The position numbers and the translations under genes were made by a program. Positions 7,781 through 15,506 of a stretch of 34,472 bases of DNA are shown here, piece after piece. The DNA is from Streptomyces sp. SID14436 (GTDB taxonomy: Bacteria > Actinomycetota > Actinomycetes > Streptomycetales > Streptomycetaceae), in NCBI RefSeq assembly GCF_010548465.1, contig NZ_JAAGMD010000138.1, forward strand, positions 1 through 34,472. Direction: 5' to 3'. Under the pieces are notes generated by a model. It had not been told where the DNA came from and ran no database searches. It worked only from the letters and a program-made list of their open reading frames with translations. Every line of letters starts with the position of its first letter. Positions within the stretch are counted from its first letter, which is position 1.

Positions 7781-8187
7781 CCGAGAAGACCGCGCTCACC
7801 CCGGCGACCCACACCACCCCGCCCGCGAAGTTCTCGCACGGGGTGCGCAAGGGCAACATCCTCCAGGTCGCCGGTCAGGTCGGGTTCCTCCCGGCGCAGG
7901 ACGGCAAGCCGCCGACGCCCGCCGGACCCACCCTGCGCGAACAGACCCTCCAGACCCTCGCCAACGTCAAGGCCATCCTGGAGGAGGGCGGCGCGACCTG
8001 GGACGACGTGATGATGATCCGCGTCTACCTCACCGACGTCGACCACTTCGCCGAGATGAACGACCTGTACAACACCTACTTCGAGGAGCAGGGCCTCACC
8101 CAGCCCCCGGCGGCCCGCACCACCGTCTACGTGGGCCTGCCCCCCGGCCTCCTCATCGAGATCGACGCGCTCGCCGTCCTCGGCTGA
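7777..8187 (+). CDS. ridA: RidA/YjgF family reactive-imine deaminase
   Basis: A 136-residue Rid-family protein. RidA proteins form trimers that hydrolyse enamine/imine intermediates such as 2-aminoacrylate, which PLP-dependent dehydratases release. Visible features are KGNILQVAGQVGFLP, the WDDVMMIRVYLTDVDHFAEMN helix in parts, and PPAARTTVYVGLPPGLLIEIDALA. The latter includes the arginine that binds the substrate carboxylate and the C-terminal ExDA-like strand. Its position beside a PLP deaminase fits a role in finishing the deamination and preventing PLP-enzyme damage. The gene overlaps iclR by four bases, and a hairpin follows before gntP. Confidence 0.92.
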   Translation: MTEKTALTPATHTTPPAKFSHGVRKGNILQVAGQVGFLPAQDGKPPTPAGPTLREQTLQTLANVKAILEEGGATWDDVMMIRVYLTDVDHFAEMNDLYNTYFEEQGLTQPPAARTTVYVGLPPGLLIEIDALAVLG

Positions 8188-8216
8188 GCCTCCGTACGAC
8201 CCCTCCGCAGCCGGCC

Positions 8217-8251
8217 GGCACGGCGTCCCGCAACCCCCCGGACGCCGTGTC
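8217..8251 (+). terminator. Hairpin between ridA and gntP (partial terminator or mRNA processing site)
   Basis: CACGGCGTCC (8219-8228) pairs perfectly with GGACGCCGTG (8240-8249) over an 11-base loop, with a further G-U and G-C pair outside. Placed between two genes of one pathway, it probably lowers permease expression or stabilises the upstream message. Complete termination is less likely, because no separate gntP promoter is obvious. Confidence 0.45.
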
Positions 8252-8300
8252 GCGATCCCCCCTGCCCGAAAGCCCCATGCCCTTACCCAGAGGACCCCCC

Positions 8301-9791
8301 ATGTCCCATCCGTTCCTCCTCCCGCTCGCCGCCTCCGCGGCGGACGGGACACCACCCCACACCGGTGGACTGCTCCTGCTCGTCGACGGCACCGCCGGCC
8401 TGCTGACCGTCGCCGCCCTCGGCATCGCGCTGCTCCTCTTCCTGATCATCAAGGTGCGGCTGCAGCCCTTCGTCGCCCTGCTCGGCGTCTCCATAGCCGT
8501 CGGCCTGGCGGCCGGACTCTCGGTCACCGAACTCTTCGGCACGGTCCAGCGCTCCGACGCGGTGTCCACCATCGAGAGCGGCATGGGCGGCATCCTCGGC
8601 CATGTCGCGATCATCATCGGCCTGGGCACCATGCTGGGCGCGATCCTCGAGGTCAGCGGCGGCGCCGAGGTCCTGGCGGGCCGGCTGCTCGGCCTGTTCG
8701 GCGAGAAGCGCGCCCCCCTCGCCATGGGCCTCACCGGCCTCATCTTCGGCATCCCGGTCTTCTTCGACGTCGGCATCTTCGTCCTCGCCCCGATCGTCTA
8801 CGCCGCCGCCAAACGCTCCGGCAAGTCGGTCCTCCTGTACTGCCTGCCGCTGCTCGCCGGGCTCTCCGTCACCCACGCCTTCCTGCCCCCGCACCCCGGC
8901 CCGGTGGCCGCCGCCGGACTGCTCCAGGTGGACCTCGGCTGGGTCATCCTGATGGGTGTCGTCTGCGGCATCCCCGCCGTGATCGCCGCGTGGGTCTACT
9001 CCGCCTGGATCGGCCGGCGCATCTTCGTCGCCGTGCCGCAGGACATGGTCGAGGCCGCGGAGGAGGCCAGGGCGGCCGTCGTCGCCGAACAGCGGGCCTC
9101 CGGCGTGACGCCCCGCGAGACGCCGGTCCCGCTCGGCATCGTCCTCGGCATCATCGGCACGCCGCTGCTGCTGATCCTCGCCGCGACCTTCTCCTCGATC
9201 GCCCTCGACCCCTCCACCCCGCGCTCGGTGATCGAGTTCTTCGGTCACCCCTTCGTGGCGCTGACCCTCGCCCTGTTCCTCGCCTACTACCTGCTCGGCA
9301 TCCGGCGCGGCTGGTCCCGCAAGTCCCTGGAGACCGTCTCCACGTCCTCGCTGAAGCCGGTCGGCAACATCCTGCTCGTGGTCGGTGCCGGCGGTGTCTT
9401 CGGCGCGGTCCTCAAGGCCAGCGGGGTCGCCCAGGCCCTCTCCGACACGTTCAACGACGTCGGCCTGCCGGTGATCGTCCTGTCGTACCTGATCTCCGTG
9501 GTGCTGCGGGTCGCCCAGGGCTCGGCGACGGTCGCCATCGTGACGACGGCGGGCATCGTGGCCCCGCTGCTCGCCGAGGGGGACCACTCGCAGGCGTTCG
9601 TCGCGCTCGTCATCATGGCGATCTCTGCGGGCTCCATCTTCGCCTCGCACGTCAACGACGGCGGGTTCTGGATGGTCGCCAAGTACTTCGGCATCAGCGA
9701 ACGCGACACGCTCAAGACGTGGACGGTCCTGGAGAGCGTGCTCTCGGTGGCCGGGTTCTTGGTCGCGGCCGCCCTCAGCCTCGTCGTATGA
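8301..9791 (+). CDS. Gluconate:H+ symporter family permease (GntP)
   Basis: A 496-residue polytopic membrane protein with roughly 12-14 hydrophobic segments. Family features include the GFIP-like IFGIPVFFDVGIFVLAPIVY segment and LSVTHAFLPPHPGPVAAA, a hallmark of GntP transporters. The C-terminal part has SASHVNDGGFWMVAKYFG-like residues (seen as FASHVNDGGFWMVAKYF). It should import a sugar acid with protons. ATG 8301 is preferred because AGAGGA (8289-8294) lies seven bases before it; an in-frame GTG at 8247 has no better site. In this operon, with a 2-keto-3-deoxygluconate-type kinase, the substrate is likely an aldonic or amino-aldonic acid. Confidence 0.9.
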   Translation: MSHPFLLPLAASAADGTPPHTGGLLLLVDGTAGLLTVAALGIALLLFLIIKVRLQPFVALLGVSIAVGLAAGLSVTELFGTVQRSDAVSTIESGMGGILGHVAIIIGLGTMLGAILEVSGGAEVLAGRLLGLFGEKRAPLAMGLTGLIFGIPVFFDVGIFVLAPIVYAAAKRSGKSVLLYCLPLLAGLSVTHAFLPPHPGPVAAAGLLQVDLGWVILMGVVCGIPAVIAAWVYSAWIGRRIFVAVPQDMVEAAEEARAAVVAEQRASGVTPRETPVPLGIVLGIIGTPLLLILAATFSSIALDPSTPRSVIEFFGHPFVALTLALFLAYYLLGIRRGWSRKSLETVSTSSLKPVGNILLVVGAGGVFGAVLKASGVAQALSDTFNDVGLPVIVLSYLISVVLRVAQGSATVAIVTTAGIVAPLLAEGDHSQAFVALVIMAISAGSIFASHVNDGGFWMVAKYFGISERDTLKTWTVLESVLSVAGFLVAAALSLVV

Positions 9792-9893
9792 GTCGTACGA
9801 GGGGAGGGACCCGTGGGGTCCGTGTAGGCGTCCGATAACGAAGTCGGGGGCTGGCTGTGCCCGGCACAGGTTTGTCGACCATACTGCTCCGCT

Positions 9894-10673
9894 GTGGAGC
9901 AGCGCATTGGATCGAGCAGCCAGCCCCTGGAAGGCGCCGGATTCGACCCGGCATTCATCCCCGGGCTCACCGCCCCCGTATCCGGCCGGCAGGAGGAGTC
10001 CGGGCCCGGCAAGGACCGTTCCGGTGAGCCGGAGGAGGCCAACGGGACGGTGACGTCCGGCAGTTCCGCGCCGGAACCGCGGGACGTGGTCCCCGGCCCG
10101 GACGAGGCTCCGCAGGACGGGGCCGAGGAGGACGAGAGCGTCCCCGACGGGCCCGTCTTCGAGGCGTCCGACCGCCGTGCGTCCATCGTCGCCGACCACC
10201 GGGGCGTGCGGCTGCGGCTGGACGACCAGGAGTGCGAGTTCCGTTGGGACGAGATCGGCGCGGTGGAGACGGAGACCGCCCGCTTCGGCAAGCGCTACAC
10301 GGTCACCGTGCACACCCCGGACCGCCGCTGGTACCCCATCGAGATCGACGCCCCGGCCCGCAGCCGGTTCGCCGAGTGGGACACGGAGTTGGACGCGGTC
10401 CTCGACGCGTACTTCGACGACGGCGAGGACACCGAGGCGGACGCGGACGCCAAGACGGACGCGGACGCCAAGACGGACGCCAAGACGGACGCCAAGACGG
10501 ACGCCGATGCGGACCCGAAGGCGGACGCGGACGACTCGGAGTCCTCCGACGCGTCCGGCCCCGACCTGACCAAGGACTCCACGGACTCCAAGGTCTCGGA
10601 CTTCAAAATCTCCAAGGCGTCGGAGGAGCCCAAGGACTCCGAGGAGCCGAAGGAGCCGAAGAAGTCCAAGTAG
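9894..10673 (+). CDS. Conserved hypothetical protein with PH-like domain and repetitive charged tail
   Basis: 259 residues with no signal peptide or membrane segment. An acidic Gly/Pro/Glu-rich N-terminal part (1-85) precedes a compact beta-rich domain at about 86-170 (ASIVADHRGVRLRLDDQ, FRWDEIGAVET, YTVTVHTPDRRWYPIEID, then an amphipathic helix). That pattern resembles bacterial pleckstrin-homology-like folds. The tail from about 183 is a low-complexity Asp/Ala/Lys/Thr repeat followed by Ser/Lys/Glu/Pro clusters. The GTG start has no ribosome site. A CATACT hexamer at 9880-9885 ends eight bases upstream, so the transcript may be leaderless. Function is unknown. It ends at a strong hairpin. 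Confidence 0.75.
   Translation: MEQRIGSSSQPLEGAGFDPAFIPGLTAPVSGRQEESGPGKDRSGEPEEANGTVTSGSSAPEPRDVVPGPDEAPQDGAEEDESVPDGPVFEASDRRASIVADHRGVRLRLDDQECEFRWDEIGAVETETARFGKRYTVTVHTPDRRWYPIEIDAPARSRFAEWDTELDAVLDAYFDDGEDTEADADAKTDADAKTDAKTDAKTDADADPKADADDSESSDASGPDLTKDSTDSKVSDFKISKASEEPKDSEEPKEPKKSK
10443..10502 (+). repeat. In-frame tandem repeat encoding DAKTD units
   Basis: Two 18-base copies (10443-10460, 10461-10478) are followed by two 12-base partial copies (10479-10490, 10491-10502). All units are multiples of three, so copy number can change without breaking the frame. The product is an alternating acidic and lysine tail. Confidence 0.85.
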
Positions 10674-10680
10674 GGCGCCG

Positions 10681-10710
10681 GAAGCCCCGGGGTGCTCACC
10701 CCGGGGCTTC
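10681..10710. terminator. Strong bidirectional hairpin terminator
   Basis: A perfect 14-base inverted repeat (10681-10694 with 10697-10710) sits between the convergent hypothetical and copA genes, seven bases after the first stop codon. It can serve transcripts from both sides. Confidence 0.85.
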
Positions 10711-10721
10711 GGGGCTTCCGG

Positions 10722-12989
10722 TCAGCTCAGGGGCTTGAAGCCCCGCAGCCGCAGGCTGTTGCCGACGACGAAGACCGAGGAGAACGCCATCGCGGCCCCG
10801 GCGATCATCGGGTTGAGCAGCCCCGCCGCGGCCAGCGGCAGCGCGGCGACGTTGTAGGCGAAGGCCCAGAACAGGTTGGCCTTGATGGTCCCCAGGGTCC
10901 GGCGGGCCAGACGGATCGCGTCGGCGGCCACCCGCAGGTCGCCGCGGACCAGGGTCAGGTCGCCGGCCTCGATCGCCACGTCGGTGCCGGTGCCCATGGC
11001 CAGCCCGAGGTCGGCGCGGGCGAGGGCCGCCGCGTCGTTGACGCCGTCGCCGACCATGGCCACCGAGCGGCCCTCGTCCTGGAGCCGCTGGACGACGGCC
11101 ACCTTGTCCTCCGGCATGACCTCGGCGATCACCTCGTCGATGCCGACCTCCGCCGCCACCGTCCGGGCCACCGCCTCGTTGTCCCCGGTCAGGAGGATCG
11201 GCGTCAGGCCGAGTGCGCGCAGCCGGGCGACGGCCTCCGCGCTGGTGTCCTTCACCGCGTCGGCGACCTCCAGGACCGCGCGGGCCTCGCCGTCCCAGGC
11301 GACCGTGATCGCCGTGCGCCCGGCGGCCTCGGCGTCCGCCTTGGCGCGGGCCAGCGCCTCGGGCAGCTCCAGGGACCACTCGTGCAGCAGCTTCTCGCGG
11401 CCGACGAGGACCGCGTGTCCCTCGACGACGCCCTGCACCCCGAGACCGGGCACGTTGCGGAAGTCCTCCGCGGCGGGCAGGGTGCCGACCCGCTCGGCCG
11501 CGCCCGCGGACACGGCCCGGGCGATCGGGTGCTCGGAGGCGTGCTCCAGGGCGCCCGCGAGGCGCAGTACGTCCTTCTCGTCGGTGCCGTCGGCGGTGTG
11601 CACGGCGAGCAGGGTCATCCGGCCGGTGGTGACGGTGCCGGTCTTGTCGAGGACGACGGTGTCGACGGCGCGGGTGCTCTCCAGGACCTCGGGGCCCTTG
11701 ATGAGGATGCCGAGCTGGGCGCCCCGGCCGGTGCCGACCATCAGCGCGGTCGGCGTGGCCAGCCCTAGGGCGCAGGGGCAGGCGATGATCAGGACGGCGA
11801 CGGCGGCGGTGAACGCGGCGGCCGGTCCCGCCCCGTTGCCCAGCCAGAATCCGAGGGTGCCCAGGGCCAGTGCGATGACGACCGGGACGAAGACGGCGGA
11901 GATGCGGTCGGCGAGCCGCTGGGCCGCCGCCTTGCCGTTCTGCGCGTCCTCGACCAGCTTCGCCATCCGGGCGAGCTGGGTGTCGGCGCCGACCCGGGTG
12001 GCCTCGACGACCAGCCGCCCGCCGGCGTTGACGGTGGCGCCGGTGACGGTGTCCCCGACGGTGACCTCGACCGGGACGGACTCGCCGGTCAGCATGGACG
12101 CGTCGACGGCGGAGGTGCCCTCGGTGACCGTGCCGTCGGTGGCGATCTTCTCGCCGGGCCGGACCAGGAAGCGGTCGCCCACGGCGAGCTGCCCGACCGG
12201 GATCTGTTCCTCCCGGCCGTCGCGCAGCACGGTGACGTCCTTGGCGCCCAGCTCCATCAGCGCCCGCAGGGCTGCCCCGGCGCGGCGCTTGGAACGGGCC
12301 TCGAAGTAGCGCCCGGCCAGGATGAACGCGGTCACCCCGGCGGCGGCCTCCAGGTAGATGTTGGCGGCGCCGTCGCTGCGGGCGATGGTCAGCTCGAAGG
12401 GGTGGGTCATGCCGGGGGTGCCGGCGGTGCCGAAGAACAGCGCCCACACCGACCACAGGAAGGCCGCCGAGACACCGATCGAGACCAGGGTGTCCATGGT
12501 GGCCGCGCCGTGCCGGGCGTTGGTGAACGCGGCGCGGTGGAAGGGCCAGGCGGCGTAGGTGACGACCGGGGCGGCCAGGGTCAGGGACAGCCACTGCCAG
12601 TACTCGAACTGCCAGGCCGGCACCATCGCCAGCACGATCACCGGCACGCTCAGCACCACGGCGGTGATCAGCCGCTCCCGCAGGGGCCGCAGCTCGTCCG
12701 GCCCGCCGTCGTCCGCGCCGGGGCCGCCGTCGCCGCCGCCCGGCTCGTGCGCCGGTTCCGGGCGGGGCTCGCGGGCGGTGTAGCCGGTGGCCTCGACCGT
12801 GGCGATGAGGTCCGCGACGGCGACGTCGCCGGCGTAGGTGACCTTGGCCTTCTCGGTGGCGTAGTTGACGGTGGCGGTGACGCCCTCCATCCGGTTGAGC
12901 TTCTTCTCCACGCGGGCGGCGCACGAGGCACAGGTCATGCCGCCGATCGCGAGTTCGACCTCGGCCTGGTCCGGGACGGTGGTGGCCAT
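10722..12989 (-). CDS. copA: Copper-exporting P1B-type ATPase
   Basis: A 755-residue copper pump. It has one N-terminal heavy-metal domain with GMTCASC (17-23). The membrane core carries [10 protein letters not shown] (actuator) and the CPC metal site [13 protein letters not shown] (C404, C406). The phosphorylation motif is [11 protein letters not shown] (D448). It also has the SEHPIARA nucleotide-binding motif and [16 protein letters not shown] with this HMA motif is the Cu(I) export pattern. The ATG at 12989 is chosen because the heavy-metal domain begins there and GCAGGAG lies upstream. Two CsoR-type boxes stand 48-95 bases before the start, so it is probably derepressed by Cu(I). No copZ or csoR gene is adjacent. 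Confidence 0.95.
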   Translation of the reverse strand: MATTVPDQAEVELAIGGMTCASCAARVEKKLNRMEGVTATVNYATEKAKVTYAGDVAVADLIATVEATGYTAREPRPEPAHEPGGGDGGPGADDGGPDELRPLRERLITAVVLSVPVIVLAMVPAWQFEYWQWLSLTLAAPVVTYAAWPFHRAAFTNARHGAATMDTLVSIGVSAAFLWSVWALFFGTAGTPGMTHPFELTIARSDGAANIYLEAAAGVTAFILAGRYFEARSKRRAGAALRALMELGAKDVTVLRDGREEQIPVGQLAVGDRFLVRPGEKIATDGTVTEGTSAVDASMLTGESVPVEVTVGDTVTGATVNAGGRLVVEATRVGADTQLARMAKLVEDAQNGKAAAQRLADRISAVFVPVVIALALGTLGFWLGNGAGPAAAFTAAVAVLIIACPCALGLATPTALMVGTGRGAQLGILIKGPEVLESTRAVDTVVLDKTGTVTTGRMTLLAVHTADGTDEKDVLRLAGALEHASEHPIARAVSAGAAERVGTLPAAEDFRNVPGLGVQGVVEGHAVLVGREKLLHEWSLELPEALARAKADAEAAGRTAITVAWDGEARAVLEVADAVKDTSAEAVARLRALGLTPILLTGDNEAVARTVAAEVGIDEVIAEVMPEDKVAVVQRLQDEGRSVAMVGDGVNDAAALARADLGLAMGTGTDVAIEAGDLTLVRGDLRVAADAIRLARRTLGTIKANLFWAFAYNVAALPLAAAGLLNPMIAGAAMAFSSVFVVGNSLRLRGFKPLS

Positions 12990-13036
12990 CGCTGCTGCTC
13001 CTGCTGGTGGGTCGGGGCGGTGCGTGCGGTTTCGAG

Positions 13037-13051
13037 TACCCCTTGGGGGTA
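13037..13051. promoter_or_regulatory. CsoR-type operator, copA-proximal
   Basis: TACCCCTTGGGGGTA is a GC-tract dyad flanked by TA, the pattern bound by actinobacterial copper-sensing CsoR repressors. It lies 48 bases upstream of copA and overlaps the region between promoter and start codon. Confidence 0.75.
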
Positions 13052-13067
13052 TTCTACTCCCCACTTT

Positions 13068-13084
13068 ATACCCCCTGGGGGTAT
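13068..13084. promoter_or_regulatory. CsoR-type operator, copA-distal (perfect dyad)
   Basis: ATACCCCCTGGGGGTAT is a perfect dyad around one central base, matching the TACCCCC-GGGGGTA pattern of CsoR operators. Its centre is about 32 bases (three helical turns) from the centre of the copA-proximal box, which would put two CsoR oligomers on the same DNA face. Confidence 0.85.
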
Positions 13085-13130
13085 GCGACAACGGCCGGCC
13101 GGTGCGCGCCCCCGGCGCCAGCACCGCGAA

Positions 13131-13159
13131 GGGGCCCCTCCTCGGTGAGGAGAGGCCCC
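13131..13159 (-). terminator. Hairpin terminator of the zinc carboxypeptidase gene
   Basis: Two 13-base arms (13131-13143 and 13147-13159) pair with one mismatch over a three-base loop. They lie 26 bases after the carboxypeptidase stop codon and upstream of the copA operators. Confidence 0.75.
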
Positions 13160-13185
13160 GACGGGCGAGGGAAGCGCTGCCGGCG

Positions 13186-14529
13186 TCAGCCGCAGTACTG
13201 CGCCTCCTTGCCGATCGACCGGTACATGCAGTCCGCGTTCTCCAGCAGCTGGAGCACCGCGTCCCGGTTCCTGGACGTCTCCCGCTCGATGACCTCGTCG
13301 GGCGGATAGAAGCCGCCGCTCCACGAGGACCGCGGATACATCTCGAAGGTGTAGCCGAAGATCTTGTGCGCGCCCCACAGGTAGTCGTCGATCGACCCGT
13401 CCGTGATGTAGAGGTCGCTGGACTGCTGCGGGGTGTAGCCGTTGCTCGCGGCCATCTTCCGGCCGACGGTCCGGAAGGCGGCGTGGTCGTCCGCCGTCAT
13501 CCCGGTGGTGGTGTCGGAGTAGGTGTAGCCGAACGGCCACAGCACCAGCTCACTGTACGTGTGGAAGTCGATCGCGGCCGTGATCTGCTGCTCGCCGCCC
13601 ACGACCCGGCTGCGCACGAAGTCCGCGACGACCTTCACCTCGGGAGCCGACTCCGGTGCCGAACCCCGGTACGTCTCGGAGGACTTGCTGCCGGAGGAGC
13701 CGCCGCAGCAGCCCCAGCGGTAGTCCCAGTTGCGGTTCAGGTCCGTGCCGACGGCCGACGAACCGGAGTTGGGCTGCCGGTTCTTGCGCCACGAGCGGTA
13801 GGAACCGGTGGCGATGTCGTACTCGCCGCCGTCCGGGTTCAGGTCGGGGACGATCCAGATCTCGCGGTCGTTCACCAGGTTCGTGATCCGGGAGTCGCTG
13901 CCGTAGCCCGCGCCGAGCTCCCGCAGCAGGTACAGGGCCATCTCGACGGTCAGGTGCTCGCGGGCGTGCTGGTGGTGGGTGAACAGCACCTCGGGCTCGT
14001 CCTCGTCCGTGGCCACGTTGTCGCTGATCTTGATCGCGACGATGTCCCGGCCCTGGTGGGACGTGCCGATCACCCGCTTGCTCATGATGCCCGGGTGCGC
14101 GGCCAGCCGCTGGTCGATCTCCGCGTTCATCTCGGCGTAGTTGTGGTAGCGGGAGTCGGCCGACGGGAAGTCGTACAGCCGCACGCCGTCCGAGCCGGAC
14201 GACCGGTCGGGGGCGGCGCCCAGCGGGGTGACGTCGTAGCCCTGCCGGCGCAGGGCGCGGATCTGGTCGGCGCGCCCGGAGACCACGACGGTCTCCTCGT
14301 CGGCCTCGTCCACGCTGACCCCGGCCCGCTGGATCGCCGTCCGGGTCAGGGGTGTGGTGTGCCGGTGGATCTCGTACTGGCGGATGTCGTCGGCGGCCGG
14401 GGCGGCCGACGGGGCCTTCGCGCTGTCGGCACCGGCCTCGGGTGCCGACAGCGACAGGGGGGCCGCGAGGGCGAGCGCGATCAGGGCGGCGAGCACGCCG
14501 GGGCGTCTGCCGCGGGGGCGAAGTCGCAT
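13186..14529 (-). CDS. Secreted zinc carboxypeptidase (peptidase family M14)
   Basis: A 447-residue exported metallopeptidase that should remove C-terminal residues from peptides outside the cell. Residues 1-35 form a twin-Arg-rich signal peptide ([11 protein letters not shown] followed by a hydrophobic run). A propeptide-like stretch runs to about 125, and the M14 domain follows. Zn ligands are H188 and E191 (HHQHAREH) and H323 (DFHTYSE). NRNW carries the substrate-binding Asn/Arg pair, and E396 in FEMYP is the general base. All key residues are present, as in carboxypeptidase T. ATG 14529 is chosen for its GGAGA ribosome site; an ATG 33 bases upstream lacks one. A TTGACC-17-GACCAT promoter candidate lies at 14589-14617. 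Confidence 0.93.
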   Translation of the reverse strand: MRLRPRGRRPGVLAALIALALAAPLSLSAPEAGADSAKAPSAAPAADDIRQYEIHRHTTPLTRTAIQRAGVSVDEADEETVVVSGRADQIRALRRQGYDVTPLGAAPDRSSGSDGVRLYDFPSADSRYHNYAEMNAEIDQRLAAHPGIMSKRVIGTSHQGRDIVAIKISDNVATDEDEPEVLFTHHQHAREHLTVEMALYLLRELGAGYGSDSRITNLVNDREIWIVPDLNPDGGEYDIATGSYRSWRKNRQPNSGSSAVGTDLNRNWDYRWGCCGGSSGSKSSETYRGSAPESAPEVKVVADFVRSRVVGGEQQITAAIDFHTYSELVLWPFGYTYSDTTTGMTADDHAAFRTVGRKMAASNGYTPQQSSDLYITDGSIDDYLWGAHKIFGYTFEMYPRSSWSGGFYPPDEVIERETSRNRDAVLQLLENADCMYRSIGKEAQYCG

Positions 14530-14588
14530 GAAGTCTCCTCGTGGGAGGTGGGGGTTGTTCATGGCGACGTGCGTGGTGCGGTGGGCTC

Positions 14589-14617
14589 ATGGTCGGGGCA
14601 TGACATGATCAGGTCAA
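14589..14617 (-). promoter_or_regulatory. Candidate promoter of the zinc carboxypeptidase gene
   Basis: On the minus strand TTGACC (14612-14617) and GACCAT (14589-14594) are 17 bases apart, about 60 bases before the start codon. The -10 is a weak match. Between them lies a small TGATCA palindrome. Confidence 0.4.
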
Positions 14618-14714
14618 GAAGGTGGGTGCGGGGTGACGGACCCGGCGGCCGCCGGACGAGGGAGCCGCCGCCGGTTCCTGGCGGAGCCTCAGGACGGCGC
14701 CGGCGGCCGGACGT

Positions 14715-15253
14715 TCACCGCAGCGCGTCCCACTCCGGGGCCAGGGCGACCGCCCGGAGCTCCTTCATCGTCAGGGCGGGGGTGGCGGGGGTGGCGTTCT
14801 CGTGCCGGGAACCGGAGTCGAAGGCGCTGATCACGACCCGGCCGCCGTCCGGCCGCAGGGTGTCGACGGTCCACATGACGACACCCTCCGCGCCCTTCTC
14901 CCGTCCTTCGCGGGCAGCCGGGCGAGGGCGTCGAGCAGGGTGAGCCGCAGGGACGGGTCGTCGGCGCCGGACGCCGGCGGCTCGGGGAACACGGCGGTCG
15001 ACCGCTCCGTGCTGCTGCGCCGCCGCTGGTGGGCGAGGTACGCGCGGGTGAGCACGGTCTGCGCGTAGCCGGCCGGGTTGTCCGCCCGGGACACCCGCCC
15101 CCGGCGGACGTAGACCCGGCCGAGGGTCTCCTGCACGAGGTCCTCGGCGAGATGGGTGTCCCCGGCGGTGAGCAGGCACGCCGACCGGTACAGGTGACCG
15201 GCCCGCGCGGTCGCGAAATCCCCGTAGCCGTCCACCGAACCGCCCCACCCCAT
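14715..15253 (-). pseudogene. Deletion-fused remnant of a SigE-family ECF sigma factor and its downstream partner gene
   Basis: From the ATG at 15253 the frame encodes sigma-70 region 2 (DFATARAGHLYRSACLLTAG, DTHLAEDLVQETLGRVYV, NPAGYAQTVLTRAYLAHQRRR) up to LLDALARLPAKD, which normally enters region 4. There the sequence breaks near 14905-14925. Reading shifts by one base into a different protein tail ending MWTVDTLRPDGGRVVISAF and ALTMKELRAVALAPEWDALR, with its stop at 14715. The DNA-binding region 4 (helix-turn-helix for the -35 element) is missing, and so is most of the partner, which resembles the proteins often encoded after SigE-type sigma genes. An internal deletion joining the two genes out of frame explains this. 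If translated, the sigma frame ends at 14831 as a 140-residue truncated protein, almost certainly inactive in promoter recognition. Confidence 0.75.
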
Positions 15254-15301
15254 CCGTGCGCCCCCTCGGGCTCGCCCCCGCCGCTCTCACCTCATTGATC
15301 G

Positions 15302-15400
15302 GTGGGACGCGCGAGCGCCAAGCACACGGTCAAGATCGTCGTCGTGGGCACCAAGGGGCGCCCGGCCGTCACCACGGACGGTCTCGTCCACCTCAAGTAG
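15302..15400 (+). pseudogene. Short remnant resembling the C-terminal end of a secreted carbohydrate-active protein
   Basis: The open frame starts right after an in-frame TGA (15296-15298) and encodes 32 residues including KHTVKIVVVGTKGRP and VTTDGLVHLK before a stop. The pattern of a beta-strand, a GTxGRP turn and a final DGLV strand is like the end of beta-sandwich domains in secreted glycoside hydrolases. No ribosome site precedes it, and a strong terminator follows 36 bases later. Most likely the 5' part of the gene was deleted, possibly in the same event that damaged the neighbouring sigma gene. The family assignment is tentative. Confidence 0.4.
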
Positions 15401-15435
15401 GGGTGCCCGGGGAGGATCTGCCCGGGCCGCACGTC

Positions 15436-15475
15436 CCCGCGCCCCCGTCCACAGCACGGTGGACGGGGGCGCGGG
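15436..15475. terminator. Very strong bidirectional hairpin terminator
   Basis: A perfect 17-base inverted repeat (15436-15452 with 15459-15475) with a six-base loop. It ends the leftward chitinase gene (stop at 15507) and would also end anything reading through the remnant at 15302-15400. Confidence 0.88.
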
Positions 15476-15506
15476 CCGTTGTCCGGCGGGCCGGACGGGG
15501 GCGGGG

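Noticed and set aside
9779-9802. Weak hairpin after the gntP gene (CCTCGT with ACGAGG)
   Set aside because: It has only a six-base stem with a long loop, which is too weak to call a terminator.
10443-10502. Short regular repeats considered as a CRISPR-like array
   Set aside because: The repeats are contiguous, lack spacers, keep the reading frame and code a DAKTD tail. No cas genes are near.
14530-14562. Start of the zinc carboxypeptidase at the upstream ATG (14562)
   Set aside because: It has no ribosome site and would add 11 residues before a normal signal peptide. ATG 14529 has GGAGA at proper spacing.
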